Below, in pieces: positions 17,067-26,031 of a stretch of DNA of 64,000 nucleotides. The position numbers and the translations under genes were made by a program. The stretch comes from Scatomorpha sp964367935 (GTDB lineage: Bacteria; Bacillota; Clostridia; Oscillospirales; Oscillospiraceae), in contig CAYIYZ010000005.1 in NCBI GenBank assembly GCA_964367935.1, positions 1-64,000 of the forward strand, read 5' to 3'. Below the pieces are notes generated by a model. That model made no database searches, was not told where the DNA came from, and saw only the letters and a program-made list of their open reading frames with translations. Within the stretch, counting starts at the first letter, position 1. Every line of letters starts with the position of its first letter.

Positions 17067-17162
17067 CAACTTTTTTCAAAAAGTTGCAGGGTGCAGGGAC
17101 AGCGTCCCTGCTCGCCGTCCGCAGACGGCGAAACTCCCAAGCGGTTTGGGGCAAAGCCCCAA
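17067..17162. repeat. Cluster of four short hairpins, intergenic repeat element
   Basis: Four perfect stems follow one another: CAACTTTTT/AAAAAGTTG (17067-17086), CAGGGAC/GTCCCTG (17094-17110), CGCCGTC/GACGGCG (17113-17130) and TTGGGGC/GCCCCAA (17146-17162). The GC-rich, modular, non-coding layout is typical of a dispersed palindromic element. Only one copy lies in this window, so repetition in the genome is an inference. The first stem could help end the pap transcript. Confidence 0.5.
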
Positions 17163-17191
17163 CTAAAAAATAAAAAAATAAAATAACAAAA

Positions 17192-17226
17192 AATAAGCGC
17201 CCTCGTCATTGACGAGGGCGCTTATT
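17192..17226. terminator. Terminator of the PFOR gene
   Basis: AATAAGCGCCCTCGTC and GACGAGGGCGCTTATT form a 16-bp perfect stem with an ATT loop, five bases after the PFOR stop codon in the direction of its transcription. An A-rich tract on the + side gives the U-run for the minus-strand RNA. Confidence 0.85.
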
Positions 17227-17230
17227 TTCT

Positions 17231-20200
17231 TTATTCGTCGTACATCCTCTTGAGCTTCTCAAGATGTCTGTAACGATCCTTCGCATTCTGCTCAGCCTCA
17301 ACGAACAGACGCTCAGCACGCTCGGGGAATTCACGTGTCAGACGAGAATAACGAGCCTCATTCATGATAAACTCACGATAATCGCCCTTCGGCTCCTTAC
17401 TGTCAAGCGTAAGGGGCTTCGCACTCTCGGGATGGAAGCGGAATAAGTTCCAATAGCCTGCATCAACAGCCTTCTTCATCTCGGACTGACAATTTTGCAT
17501 GCCGCCGGCTATACTGTGCATCTCACAAGGCGAGTATGCAATGATAAGTGACGGACCCTTGTATGCTTCTGCTTCTTTTATCGCTTTTAATGTCTGTGCT
17601 TGGTTTGCGCCCATCGCAATATGAGCTACATAGACATAACCATAGGCCATAGCTATCTCTGCCAAAGGTTTGCTCTTTATATCCTTACCTGCAGCCGCAA
17701 ACTGTGCAACCTGACCTATAGCAGATGCCTTAGATGCCTGTCCGCCGGTATTCGAGTATACCTGTGTATCGAACACGAACACATTGACGTCCTCGCCACT
17801 CGCCAAAACATGGTCAAGACCACCATAACCTATATCATATGCCCAACCGTCACCGCCAAAGATCCACATGGTCTTCTTATTCAAGAAGTCACGCTTTGCA
17901 AGTATCTCAGCAGCCAAAGCTTTACCTGCCTTAGGAGCTTTCTCAAGTGCAGCTATAAGCTCTGTTGTCGTAACTTGGTTATCATTGCCACTGTCGTAAC
18001 TCTCGAAGTACTTAGCCGCTGCTTCCACAGTTGCTTTATCGCCTGTGTTCTCCGACACATAACGCTCTATCAGATTACGTGCATCGTCCCTGATTTTCTT
18101 CTGACCCATATACATACCAAGTCCGTGCTCTGCATTATCCTCAAACAGTGAGTTAACCCACGCAGGACCCTTGCCGCTCTTGTCAACAGTATACGGACAC
18201 GCCGCTGCTGGTCCACCCCATATGGATGAACAACCCGTAGCATTCGAGACCATCATATGATCACCGTACAGCTGTGTTACAAGACGAGCATACGCTGTCT
18301 CCGCACAACCTGCACACGCTCCCGAGAACTCAAGATACGGACGCTTGAACTGGCTGCCCTTCACAGTGTCGTCTTGCATGTCAGCCTTATCTGTGACCTT
18401 GTCCACCATGTAGTCAAACACCTTCTGCTGAGGAAGTTGTGTCTCCAAGGGGCTCATAGTCAAGCACTTCGCCGGGCACACATTAGCACACACGCCACAT
18501 CCCATGCAATCCAAGGGCGAAACTGCCATAGCAAAGTCATACACGCCCTTGCCCTTGCCCGCTTTTACAGGCACTGCAATCGTCTCCTTCGGAGCTGCCT
18601 TCTTCTCCTTCTCAGTCAAAGCGTAAGCTCTAATCGTCGCATGAGGGCACACAAATGAGCACTGGTTACACTGTATGCACTTTTCTGCATCCCACGCTGG
18701 AACGGAAACCGCTACACCACGCTTTTCATATGCAGATGCACCCAATCTGAACGTACCGTCCACATGTGCTGCAAAAGCAGAAACGGGTAGGCTGTCACCA
18801 TCCATACGTGATGCGGGAATCAAAATATCCTCTACCATCTTAACTGTTGCCTCAGTACCCTTAAGTGCCTTCGCCTTGCCGGCCTTATCCTCAACAGTTG
18901 CCCATGATGCGGGAATTTCAACTATCTTATAAGCAGTTGCACCCAAGTCGATAGCCTGATGGTTCTGATCAACCAATGCCTGTCCCTTGCTACCGTAGGA
19001 CTTAGTTGCAGCATCCTTCATATACTTTACAGCTGATTTCTGCGGTATTACATTCGCCAAAGAGAAGAACGCAGACTGCAATATGGTATTCGTACGCTTG
19101 CCCATGCCTATCTTGCCTGCTATATCTATAGCATTTATCATGACAAGCTTTATCTTGTTCTTCGCTATATAGCGCTTAGCCTCAGCGTCAAGCTGCTTCT
19201 CAAGCTCTTCAAATGTCCACTGACTGCTGACAAGGAACACGCCGCCCGGCTTAACAGCTTGTGCCATCTTGAAGCCCTTCGTTATATAAGAAGGATTGTG
19301 GCATGCGACAAAGTCAGCACTGTTTACATAGTAGGTGCTCTTTATAGGCGAATCACCGAAACGAAGATGGGAGATCGTAACGCCGCCCGTTTTCTTCGAG
19401 TCGTACTGGAAGTACGCCTGAACATACTTATCTGTATGATCGCCGATTATCTTTATTGAGTTCTTATTAGCGCCGACCGTACCGTCACCGCCCAGTCCCC
19501 AGAACATGCAGGAAACTGTGCCCTTAGGTGCCGTATCCGGTGCCTTCGTCTCACGTAAGCTGAGCTTAGTCAAATCGTCAACTATACCTACCGTAAATTC
19601 ACGCTTCGGGCTTGTCTTTGCAAGCTCCTTATACACAGCAAATATACTGGAAGGAGGTGTGTCCTTCGAAGACAGTCCGTAACGTCCGCCGATAACTTCT
19701 ATATCAGTCCTACCCGCAAACGCTAAAGTATTCATAACATCAACGAACAAAGGCTCGCCCTGTGATCCAGGTTCCTTCGTACGGTCAAGCACAGCTATCT
19801 TCTTACATGTAGCAGGTATGACCTCCAAAAGCTTCTCAGGACACCACGGCCTATACAGACGTACCTTTATTAGACCTACCTTGCCACCATGTGCATTTAG
19901 ATAGTCTATAACTTCTTCCGTAACGTCACACACTGAGCCCATAGCTACTATTACTCTGTCAGCATCCGGTGCGCCATAGTAGTTCATGATATCGTAGTCT
20001 GTGCCCAGCTTACGATTTATCTTCTTCATATACTTCTCAACTATCTTAGGTAGCTTATCGTAGTATACATTCGATGCCTCACGGTTCTGGAAGTACAGGT
20101 CACCGTTTTGGTGGCTGCCGCGCATAGTTGGGCTCTGTGAGTTTAGTGCACGTGCACGGAACTCCTCAACCGCTTTCATGTCACAGAGCTTCTCCAGATC

Positions 20201-20767
20201 CTTATAATCCCAGATCTTTATTTTCTGCAACTCATGTGAAGTGCGGAAGCCATCGAAGAAGTTTAGAAACGGTACTCTGCCCTCAATTGCTGCAAGATGC
20301 GCAACAGGTGCAAGATCCATTACTTCCTGTGGGTTCGTCTCACATAGCATAGCAAATCCGGATTGCCTACATGCCATTACGTCCTGATGATCGCCAAAAA
20401 TTGATAAAGTATGGCTTGCCAATGTACGTGCCGACACATGGAATACGCCCGGTAAAAGTTCACCGGCTATCTTATACATGTTCGGAAGCATCAAAAGCAG
20501 ACCCTGTGACGCTGTATATGTCGTGGTCAACGCTCCTGTGTTCAAAGAGCCGTGCACAGCGCCTGCGGCACCGGACTCAGCCTGCATTTCCTGAACTTTT
20601 ACTGTATTTCCGAAAATATTCTTACGGCCCTCCGCAGACCAACGGTCTACCTCATCCGCCATCGGACTTGATGGTGTTATTGGGTATATTGCTGCCATCT
20701 CCGTAAATGCATAGGAAACGTGCGCCGCTGCCGTGTTACCGTCCATTGTCTTCATTTTCCTTGCCAT
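17231..20767 (-). CDS. nifJ: Pyruvate:ferredoxin (flavodoxin) oxidoreductase, single-chain
   Basis: 1178 residues, the usual length of homodimeric PFOR. It oxidises pyruvate with CoA to acetyl-CoA and CO2, reducing ferredoxin. All domains are in one chain: the N-terminal TPP/pyrimidine domain (YPITPSSPMADEVDRW), a gamma domain, two 4Fe-4S motifs (CIQCNQCSFVC and CMGCGVCANVC), a third cluster (GACAGCAETAYA), and the TPP-diphosphate domain (FGGDGWAYDIGYGGLDH). The ATG at 20767 follows GAGGAGGT. It feeds reduced ferredoxin to the nearby hydrogenase and probably to the thioredoxin reductase. Confidence 0.97.
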   Translation of the reverse strand: MARKMKTMDGNTAAAHVSYAFTEMAAIYPITPSSPMADEVDRWSAEGRKNIFGNTVKVQEMQAESGAAGAVHGSLNTGALTTTYTASQGLLLMLPNMYKIAGELLPGVFHVSARTLASHTLSIFGDHQDVMACRQSGFAMLCETNPQEVMDLAPVAHLAAIEGRVPFLNFFDGFRTSHELQKIKIWDYKDLEKLCDMKAVEEFRARALNSQSPTMRGSHQNGDLYFQNREASNVYYDKLPKIVEKYMKKINRKLGTDYDIMNYYGAPDADRVIVAMGSVCDVTEEVIDYLNAHGGKVGLIKVRLYRPWCPEKLLEVIPATCKKIAVLDRTKEPGSQGEPLFVDVMNTLAFAGRTDIEVIGGRYGLSSKDTPPSSIFAVYKELAKTSPKREFTVGIVDDLTKLSLRETKAPDTAPKGTVSCMFWGLGGDGTVGANKNSIKIIGDHTDKYVQAYFQYDSKKTGGVTISHLRFGDSPIKSTYYVNSADFVACHNPSYITKGFKMAQAVKPGGVFLVSSQWTFEELEKQLDAEAKRYIAKNKIKLVMINAIDIAGKIGMGKRTNTILQSAFFSLANVIPQKSAVKYMKDAATKSYGSKGQALVDQNHQAIDLGATAYKIVEIPASWATVEDKAGKAKALKGTEATVKMVEDILIPASRMDGDSLPVSAFAAHVDGTFRLGASAYEKRGVAVSVPAWDAEKCIQCNQCSFVCPHATIRAYALTEKEKKAAPKETIAVPVKAGKGKGVYDFAMAVSPLDCMGCGVCANVCPAKCLTMSPLETQLPQQKVFDYMVDKVTDKADMQDDTVKGSQFKRPYLEFSGACAGCAETAYARLVTQLYGDHMMVSNATGCSSIWGGPAAACPYTVDKSGKGPAWVNSLFEDNAEHGLGMYMGQKKIRDDARNLIERYVSENTGDKATVEAAAKYFESYDSGNDNQVTTTELIAALEKAPKAGKALAAEILAKRDFLNKKTMWIFGGDGWAYDIGYGGLDHVLASGEDVNVFVFDTQVYSNTGGQASKASAIGQVAQFAAAGKDIKSKPLAEIAMAYGYVYVAHIAMGANQAQTLKAIKEAEAYKGPSLIIAYSPCEMHSIAGGMQNCQSEMKKAVDAGYWNLFRFHPESAKPLTLDSKEPKGDYREFIMNEARYSRLTREFPERAERLFVEAEQNAKDRYRHLEKLKRMYDE

Positions 20768-20816
20768 GTTTTACCTCCTCTTTTTTTATAAAGCTTAATA
20801 TAAACCTAACGTTACA

Positions 20817-20845
20817 ATCTTAACATTTCACAACGAAATTGTAAA
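20817..20845 (-). promoter_or_regulatory. Promoter of the PFOR gene
   Basis: On the minus strand TTTACA (+ 20840-20845), 17 bp, then TAAGAT (+ 20817-20822). The spacer contains TTTC-GTTGT-GAAA, a short dyad that could bind a regulator. Confidence 0.55.
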
Positions 20846-20916
20846 CTATTTTCCCACCTTTTTTCCTATTTATTAGCATTTTTGGGAAACTGTGTTCTAC
20901 TTATGCTAAAATTTGC

Positions 20917-20945
20917 TTGTACTTTTGTCTTTTGTGTATTATAAT
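20917..20945 (+). promoter_or_regulatory. Promoter of yloU-fakA
   Basis: TTGTAC (20917-20922), 17 bp, TATAAT (20940-20945), about 54 bases before the yloU ATG. It is divergent from the PFOR promoter within a 231-base intergenic region. Confidence 0.65.
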
Positions 20946-20998
20946 AACTTGATAACTCAGTTTTTGGGTAAATCCTCCATGAAAGGAGTTGTGTAATT

Positions 20999-21349
20999 AT
21001 GGTAAACGTGGAGACCCCAAAGGGCCGTATCAGCATAGACGCTAGCGTTATCTCCGATATAGCCGGTGACGCAGCAGCTGCGTGCTTTGGCGTTAAGGGC
21101 ATGGCAGGCCGTGGTAAAGACGGCGGTGTTTTTGCGCTGAGGCGTGAATCTATGTCAAGGGGAGTCAAAGTGGACTTTGATGAAAGCGGCGAAGTTTCAA
21201 TTGTACTGCACATAGTTGTAGAACACGGCGTTAACATTTGCGCGCTCAGCCGCAGTATCATGGGCGAAGTCAGTTACAAGGTAAAAACATCTACAGGATT
21301 GCCTGTACGAAAGGTGGATGTCTTTGTTGACAACATCATCACAGAATAA
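20999..21349 (+). CDS. yloU: Asp23/Gls24-family envelope stress protein (YloU-like)
   Basis: 116 residues, full length for the Asp23/Gls24 family (ISIDASVISDIAGDAAAACFGVKGMA, then VKVDFDESGEVSIVLHIVVEHGVNI). These are cytosolic proteins, often membrane-associated, linked to envelope stress; the biochemical role is unclear. It has ribosome site AAAGGAG. It lies directly ahead of fakA, the same pair as yloU-yloV in Bacillus subtilis, where it neighbours rpmB and spoVM. No rpmB is present here. Confidence 0.88.
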   Translation: MVNVETPKGRISIDASVISDIAGDAAAACFGVKGMAGRGKDGGVFALRRESMSRGVKVDFDESGEVSIVLHIVVEHGVNICALSRSIMGEVSYKVKTSTGLPVRKVDVFVDNIITE

Positions 21350-21371
21350 TTTATCCGGAGGTAGGCCTCTC

Positions 21372-23003
21372 TTGAAAGAGTATTTTGATGCCGCATTTTT
21401 TACAGACTTGATTCTGTACTCCAACGCGGCCCTTATTAAGAACAAACAATATATCAACGATCTAAACGTGTTCCCTGTGCCGGACGGCGATACCGGCACT
21501 AACATGAGCCTCACTATTGGTGCGGCTGTTACCGAACTTAAGAAGAAGAACCCCGACACCTTGGGTGCGGCGGCTGACTGTGTTGCGAGTGCGCTTTTAC
21601 GTGGTGCTCGTGGTAACTCAGGCGTCATACTTTCTTTGCTATTCCGTGGCATTTCGAAGAAGCTTAAGGGTGTGGAAAAAGCTGACGCCAAACTATTTGC
21701 ACAGGCTATGCACGAGGGTGTAGAAGCTGCATACAAGGCTGTTATGAAACCCACCGAGGGCACCATACTTACAGTCTCTCGTGTTGCCACTTCCGCAGCA
21801 CTCGAGTTTTCTGAGCACGATGGTGATATAGAGCTTATGATGCTCTGCGCTGTGGAGTCTGCGCGCGAGTCCTTGGCGGACACCATGAACCTCAATCCCG
21901 TGCTCAAGCGTGCAGGCGTTATTGATGCGGGCGGTCAGGGCTATCTCTATATCTTAGAGGCGGCACTTGCTGTGTTGCGTGGTGAGCCTATGCCCGAAGT
22001 CGATGTCGCTTCCACTACCGAGCATGACGGTGGCGGTATTATGAGCTTCAGCACTGAGGAGATCACCTTCACTTACTGCACCGAGTTTATAGTCAGTCGT
22101 GATACGAACAAGGATCCCGCATTATTGCAGGCATTTTTAGAGCCTCTGGGTGACAGTCTCGTATTAGTCGATGACGACGAGATCATCAAAGTGCACGTAC
22201 ACACGAATGAGCCGGGCAAAGCTCTAACAGAGGCATTGACCTATGGTGCACTGCTCACAATTAAAATCGAGAACATGCGCGAGCAACACACTCAAGCCAT
22301 CGAGGAAACTATGGCATCAAATGAGCCTGAGTTTGTTGCGGCTGAGAGGCGTTACGGTGTTGTCGTTGTCAGTGCCGGTGTCGGTATGGCCACTCTCTTT
22401 AAAGAGTTAGGCGCCGATCGCATTGTTACGGGTGGACAGACCATGAACCCCTCAACTGAGGATATTTTACGTGAGATTAACCGTACACCTTCCGAGATAG
22501 TTTTTGTATTTCCAAATAACAAGAACATCATAATGGCTGCACAGCAGTGCATACCGCTTACTGAGAAGAAGGTTGTTGTAGTTCCTACACGTAACATGCC
22601 TCAATGTGTTTCATCCTTACTTTGCCTCGATCCCGACGGAGAGATGGAAGAAATTTTAGAGGCGATGAACGAGGCGTCTGACGCTGTACACACCGCTTCC
22701 ATCACCTTTGCCGCACGTGACTCTGACTTTGACGGTCATGCTATAAAAGAGGGCGAGTATCTCTCGCTTTTAGATGGCGCTTTGGTCGGCAGCTTCAGAG
22801 AGCGCACTGAGCTTTTGTCTGCTACCGCCGATGGGCTGGCACAGTATGACCCATCACTCATCGCCATATATTATGGTGAGGATGTTAGTGAAGATGAAGC
22901 ACAGGAAACACTCGCCTTTTTCGAGGGTAAATTCGCAGACGCTGAGTTTTCCTTGGTCAACGGTGGACAGTCTGTGTACTATTACCTTATATCTGCCGAA
23001 TAA
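21372..23003 (+). CDS. fakA: Fatty acid kinase subunit A (YloV, DAK2-domain protein)
   Basis: About 543 residues. The N-terminal DAK/DhaL-like ATP-binding domain is intact (LNVFPVPDGDTGTNMSLT, then LLRGARGNSGVILS). A middle domain contains HVHTNEPGKAL, and a C-terminal DegV-like region follows. FakA phosphorylates fatty acids carried by a FakB (DegV) protein so that they can enter phospholipid synthesis. The start is taken at TTG 21372 (protein begins KEYFDAAFFTD after the initiator), nine bases after GGAGGT. An in-frame start at 21318 would lie inside yloU ahead of that site. No fakB is adjacent. Confidence 0.88.
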   Translation: MKEYFDAAFFTDLILYSNAALIKNKQYINDLNVFPVPDGDTGTNMSLTIGAAVTELKKKNPDTLGAAADCVASALLRGARGNSGVILSLLFRGISKKLKGVEKADAKLFAQAMHEGVEAAYKAVMKPTEGTILTVSRVATSAALEFSEHDGDIELMMLCAVESARESLADTMNLNPVLKRAGVIDAGGQGYLYILEAALAVLRGEPMPEVDVASTTEHDGGGIMSFSTEEITFTYCTEFIVSRDTNKDPALLQAFLEPLGDSLVLVDDDEIIKVHVHTNEPGKALTEALTYGALLTIKIENMREQHTQAIEETMASNEPEFVAAERRYGVVVVSAGVGMATLFKELGADRIVTGGQTMNPSTEDILREINRTPSEIVFVFPNNKNIIMAAQQCIPLTEKKVVVVPTRNMPQCVSSLLCLDPDGEMEEILEAMNEASDAVHTASITFAARDSDFDGHAIKEGEYLSLLDGALVGSFRERTELLSATADGLAQYDPSLIAIYYGEDVSEDEAQETLAFFEGKFADAEFSLVNGGQSVYYYLISAE

Positions 23004-23017
23004 TTGAATTATCTAAT

Positions 23018-23048
23018 AAAAAACGCCCTCATCATGAGGGCGTTTTTT
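23018..23048. terminator. Bidirectional terminator between fakA and glnS
   Basis: AAAAAACGCCCTCAT and ATGAGGGCGTTTTTT pair as a 15-bp perfect inverted repeat with a single central C. It lies between the convergent stops at 23003 and 23064. Confidence 0.85.
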
Positions 23049-23063
23049 TATTTGCTTCGTAAT

Positions 23064-24728
23064 TTACTTTTTAAATCCGTCTTTGAGTGCCACACTGCGA
23101 TTGAAAATCAGCTTATCGGCAGTACTATCCTTGTCCGCACAGAAATATCCCGTGCGCATGAACTGATAGCTCTCCCCTACCTTAGCCGTCTCCAACATGC
23201 GCTCAACCTTGCAACCATTGAGAATCTCAAGTGAATCCGAACTCAATGCCTGTATATAGTCGCAGTCACCTGCATCGGGGTCAGGTTCTGAAAACAGTCC
23301 CGAATACAGCCTAAGCTCAGCATCCGCACAATTTTCAGCATCCACCCAATGTATGGTTGCACCCTTCACCTTACGGCCATCCGTCGGATTACCGCCACGG
23401 CTGTCAGGGTCATACTCAGCATGAACCTCAACAATATTTCCATCTGTATCCTTAACACAGCCCGTGCACTTTATAAGATATGCGCCTTTCAACCTACACT
23501 CAAGCCCACCCGGATACAGGCGCTTATACTTTGGAACAGCCTCCTCCAAGAAATCATCACGCTCTATATATACGGTACGTGAAAAACTGACCTGTCTTGC
23601 ACCACTCTCAGGCGCTTCCGGATTGTTCTCCACCTCTACGAGTTCCGTCTGACTCTCAGGATAGTTCGTTATAACAAGCTTAACCGGATTTAATACTGCC
23701 ATAGCACGCTGTGACCTTATATTTAAATCCTCACGTAGACAATGCTCCAAAAACGCAAAGTCCACTGTGCTCTTTACCTTAGAAACACCTATACGTTCAC
23801 AAAATGTGCGTATAGCCGTAGGCGTATAGCCTCGCCTTCGCATACCCGACAGCGTCGGCATACGAGGGTCATCCCAGCCTGACACATAGCCTTCGTCCAC
23901 CAGACGGCGCAACTTACGCTTTGACATTACCGTATAGTTTAAGCTAAGGCGTGCAAACTCTATCTGACGGGGTTTCGAGGGTAAGCTGCAATTATTTATC
24001 ACCCAATCATAAAGCGGTCTGTGATCTTCAAACTCAAGTGAACACAGTGAGTGCGTTATACCCTCTAAGGCATCCTGTATGGGATGCGCAAAATCATACA
24101 TTGGATAGATGCACCATGCATCACCCTGTCTATGGTGCCTTACATGCCTTATCCTATACAGAACAGGGTCACGCATATTGAAGTTGCCCGACGCAAGATC
24201 TATCTTCGCTCTAAGCGTATAGGCACCCTCGGGAAACTCACCATTTCTCATCCTCGAGAAAATATCGAGACTCTCCGCTATAAGCCTGTCCCTAAAAGGA
24301 CTGCGTGCCGGCGTATTAGCATCTCCCTTATACTCTCGAAACTGCTCAGGTGTAAGCTCACACACATAGGCAAGTCCCTTATTAATAAGCTCAACAGCAC
24401 ATTCATAAGTCTTCTCAAAATAGTCGGAGCCATAGTAAAATCTGTCGTCCCAACTAAAACCCAACCATGCAATGTCCTCTTTTATAGCCTCTACAAACTT
24501 CGTATCTTCTTTCTCAGGGTTCGTATCATCCATACGCAGATTGCACATACCCCCAAAACGTTCTGCCATAGAAAAATTGATAGTTAATGCCTTGCAATGC
24601 CCTATGTGCAAATACCCATTCGGCTCGGGCGGAAAACGTGTATGAATTTTCATACCCTCATAGCGACCGCCCTTCGACAAGTCCTCCATCGCAGCCTCTT
24701 CTATAAAATGCTTCGCTTCAATATTCAT
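23064..24728 (-). CDS. glnS: Glutaminyl-tRNA synthetase
   Basis: About 554 residues, the usual GlnRS length. Class I signatures are present: PEPNGYLHIGH and the KMSKS-type VMSKRKLRRL. The body is typical of GlnRS (DDTNPEKEDTKFVEAI; a two-part C-terminal anticodon barrel). The start is ATG 24728 with GGAG eight bases upstream; an in-frame GTG at 24737 overlaps that site. Having GlnRS means Gln-tRNA can be charged directly; whether GatCAB is also present cannot be seen here. Confidence 0.95.
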   Translation of the reverse strand: MNIEAKHFIEEAAMEDLSKGGRYEGMKIHTRFPPEPNGYLHIGHCKALTINFSMAERFGGMCNLRMDDTNPEKEDTKFVEAIKEDIAWLGFSWDDRFYYGSDYFEKTYECAVELINKGLAYVCELTPEQFREYKGDANTPARSPFRDRLIAESLDIFSRMRNGEFPEGAYTLRAKIDLASGNFNMRDPVLYRIRHVRHHRQGDAWCIYPMYDFAHPIQDALEGITHSLCSLEFEDHRPLYDWVINNCSLPSKPRQIEFARLSLNYTVMSKRKLRRLVDEGYVSGWDDPRMPTLSGMRRRGYTPTAIRTFCERIGVSKVKSTVDFAFLEHCLREDLNIRSQRAMAVLNPVKLVITNYPESQTELVEVENNPEAPESGARQVSFSRTVYIERDDFLEEAVPKYKRLYPGGLECRLKGAYLIKCTGCVKDTDGNIVEVHAEYDPDSRGGNPTDGRKVKGATIHWVDAENCADAELRLYSGLFSEPDPDAGDCDYIQALSSDSLEILNGCKVERMLETAKVGESYQFMRTGYFCADKDSTADKLIFNRSVALKDGFKK

Positions 24729-24757
24729 TATACCCACTCCAAAACAATATATCTCGT

Positions 24758-24786
24758 ATTATACACGCACACACAGCTCTTTACAA
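24758..24786 (-). promoter_or_regulatory. Promoter of glnS
   Basis: On the minus strand TTGTAA (+ 24781-24786), 17 bp, then TATAAT (+ 24758-24763). Its -35 box overlaps the -35 box of the divergent trxB-like promoter. Confidence 0.7.
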
Positions 24787-24808
24787 GGCTTAATTACGAG
24801 TGTATAAT
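24780..24808 (+). promoter_or_regulatory. Promoter of the thioredoxin reductase-thioredoxin operon
   Basis: TTTACA (24780-24785), 17 bp, TATAAT (24803-24808), about 40 bases before the ATG. It shares its -35 bases with the glnS promoter on the other strand. Confidence 0.75.
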
Positions 24809-24847
24809 AACTTAAGAGAGTTAGGATCTAATTAAGGAGAGAATAAA

Positions 24848-25675
24848 ATGTTTGATGCACTTATTATAGGCGGCGGCCCTGCCGGTATTTCGGCAGCCTT
24901 GACCTTACGTCAGAGAGGTAAAAGCGTTTTAATTGTTAGTACCGCAGTTCAGGACTCGCCTTTATGGCGTGCCGAACTTGTTGATAACTACCCCGGTATG
25001 CCCGCTATGAGCGGCGCGGACATGCTAAACGGTATGCATAGCCATGCCAAAGCATCAGGTGTGGAATTTATTCAGGGTCGTGCGACTTCTGTCGTAAACA
25101 TGGGCGAGAGTTTCGGCGTTGCCGTCGGAGCGGATTTTTATGAGAGTAGCTCTGTCATTATGGCAGTCGGCGCCGCACTTCCTAAAGGCTTTCCCGGCGA
25201 GAAAGAGTATCTGGGTAGGGGTGTCAGCTATTGCGCCACCTGTGACGGTATGCTCTACCGTTCTAAGCGTGTTGCTGTTATTGCGCAGTCTGCCGAGGCT
25301 GATGAGGAAGCCGAATTTCTTCGCAGCATAGACTGTGATGTCGAGTACTTTGACAAGGCGAGAGCAAAAAAGTTTGAAATTCAAGGCGAAGAGCGCCTTA
25401 AGACCTTGGTGGCAGACGGCACAAGCTATGAGGTAGAGGCTGTATTTATTTTTCGCTCTGCTGTGGCAACCGATAGCCTGTTACCCGGCTTAGGCACTGT
25501 AACTAACATGATACTACACGATGAAGATATGGCTACTAATATTTCTGGCGTTTTCACTTGCGGTGATGGTGCAGGCACGCCCTACCAAGTCGCAAAGGCT
25601 GTAGGCGAAGGTAACATTGCCGGCATATCAGCATCGAAGTATATAGAGAAGAAAAAGAAAAAGGAGAGTATCTAA
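24848..25675 (+). CDS. Thioredoxin reductase-like flavoprotein, probably ferredoxin-dependent (FFTR type)
   Basis: 275 residues, shorter than the roughly 310 of NADPH thioredoxin reductase. FAD-binding GGGPAGISAALTL, redox-active CATC (in YCATCDGM) and the C-terminal FAD motif GVFTCGDGAG are intact. The NADPH domain is reduced and has lost its key motifs: VIAQSAEADEEAEFL stands where VxGGGxSAxEEA is expected, and the HRRxxxR arginines are missing. This matches ferredoxin-dependent flavin thioredoxin reductases described in clostridia. It lies in an operon with thioredoxin (stop and start share one base), which is its likely substrate. Confidence 0.85.
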   Translation: MFDALIIGGGPAGISAALTLRQRGKSVLIVSTAVQDSPLWRAELVDNYPGMPAMSGADMLNGMHSHAKASGVEFIQGRATSVVNMGESFGVAVGADFYESSSVIMAVGAALPKGFPGEKEYLGRGVSYCATCDGMLYRSKRVAVIAQSAEADEEAEFLRSIDCDVEYFDKARAKKFEIQGEERLKTLVADGTSYEVEAVFIFRSAVATDSLLPGLGTVTNMILHDEDMATNISGVFTCGDGAGTPYQVAKAVGEGNIAGISASKYIEKKKKKESI

Positions 25676-25974
25676 TGAGCACTAAAGATTTAACATTGAG
25701 CACATTCGACGAAGCTATTTCCGAAGGTAAGTGCATAGTTGACTTCTGGGCCGGTTGGTGTGGCCCTTGCCGTATGCAGGCACCTATACTCGATAAGTTC
25801 GCTACTGCGAATCCTGACGTCAAGGTTTACAAAGTAGACGTTGACGCTGAGCAGGAGCTGGCTATTCGCTATGGTGTTATGACTATCCCGACGCTTATCA
25901 GCTTTGTTGACGGTGAGCAAAAGGCTAAGGCTGTGGGTGTTCAGCCAGAGGACAAGCTTGCAGAGCTCGTCTAA
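25675..25974 (+). CDS. trxA: Thioredoxin
   Basis: 99 residues with the canonical active site WCGPC (in DFWAGWCGPCRMQAPI) and the cis-proline loop MTIPTLISF. It is a cytosolic dithiol carrier reduced by the upstream flavoprotein. The ATG uses the last base of the previous stop codon, and AAAAGGAG lies at the right distance. The gene ends at a strong terminator. Confidence 0.95.
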   Translation: MSTKDLTLSTFDEAISEGKCIVDFWAGWCGPCRMQAPILDKFATANPDVKVYKVDVDAEQELAIRYGVMTIPTLISFVDGEQKAKAVGVQPEDKLAELV

Positions 25975-25991
25975 TAAAATTAAGACACGAT

Positions 25992-26026
25992 AAAATCCTT
26001 GCAGAGCTGTGCTCTGCAAGGATTTT
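25992..26026. terminator. Bidirectional terminator between trxA and sipL
   Basis: AAAATCCTTGCAGAGC and GCTCTGCAAGGATTTT form a 16-bp perfect stem with a TGT loop, flanked by T-rich sequence on both sides. It closes the trx operon and the long minus-strand operon ending in sipL. Confidence 0.88.
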
Positions 26027-26031
26027 TACTT

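Noticed and set aside
17067..17162. CRISPR-like array
   Set aside because: The hairpins are all different from one another and there are no regularly spaced identical repeats.
20817..20845. Rex operator at the PFOR promoter
   Set aside because: TTGTGAAATGTTAA shares some bases with the Rex motif, but the spacer is one base short and the second half matches poorly.
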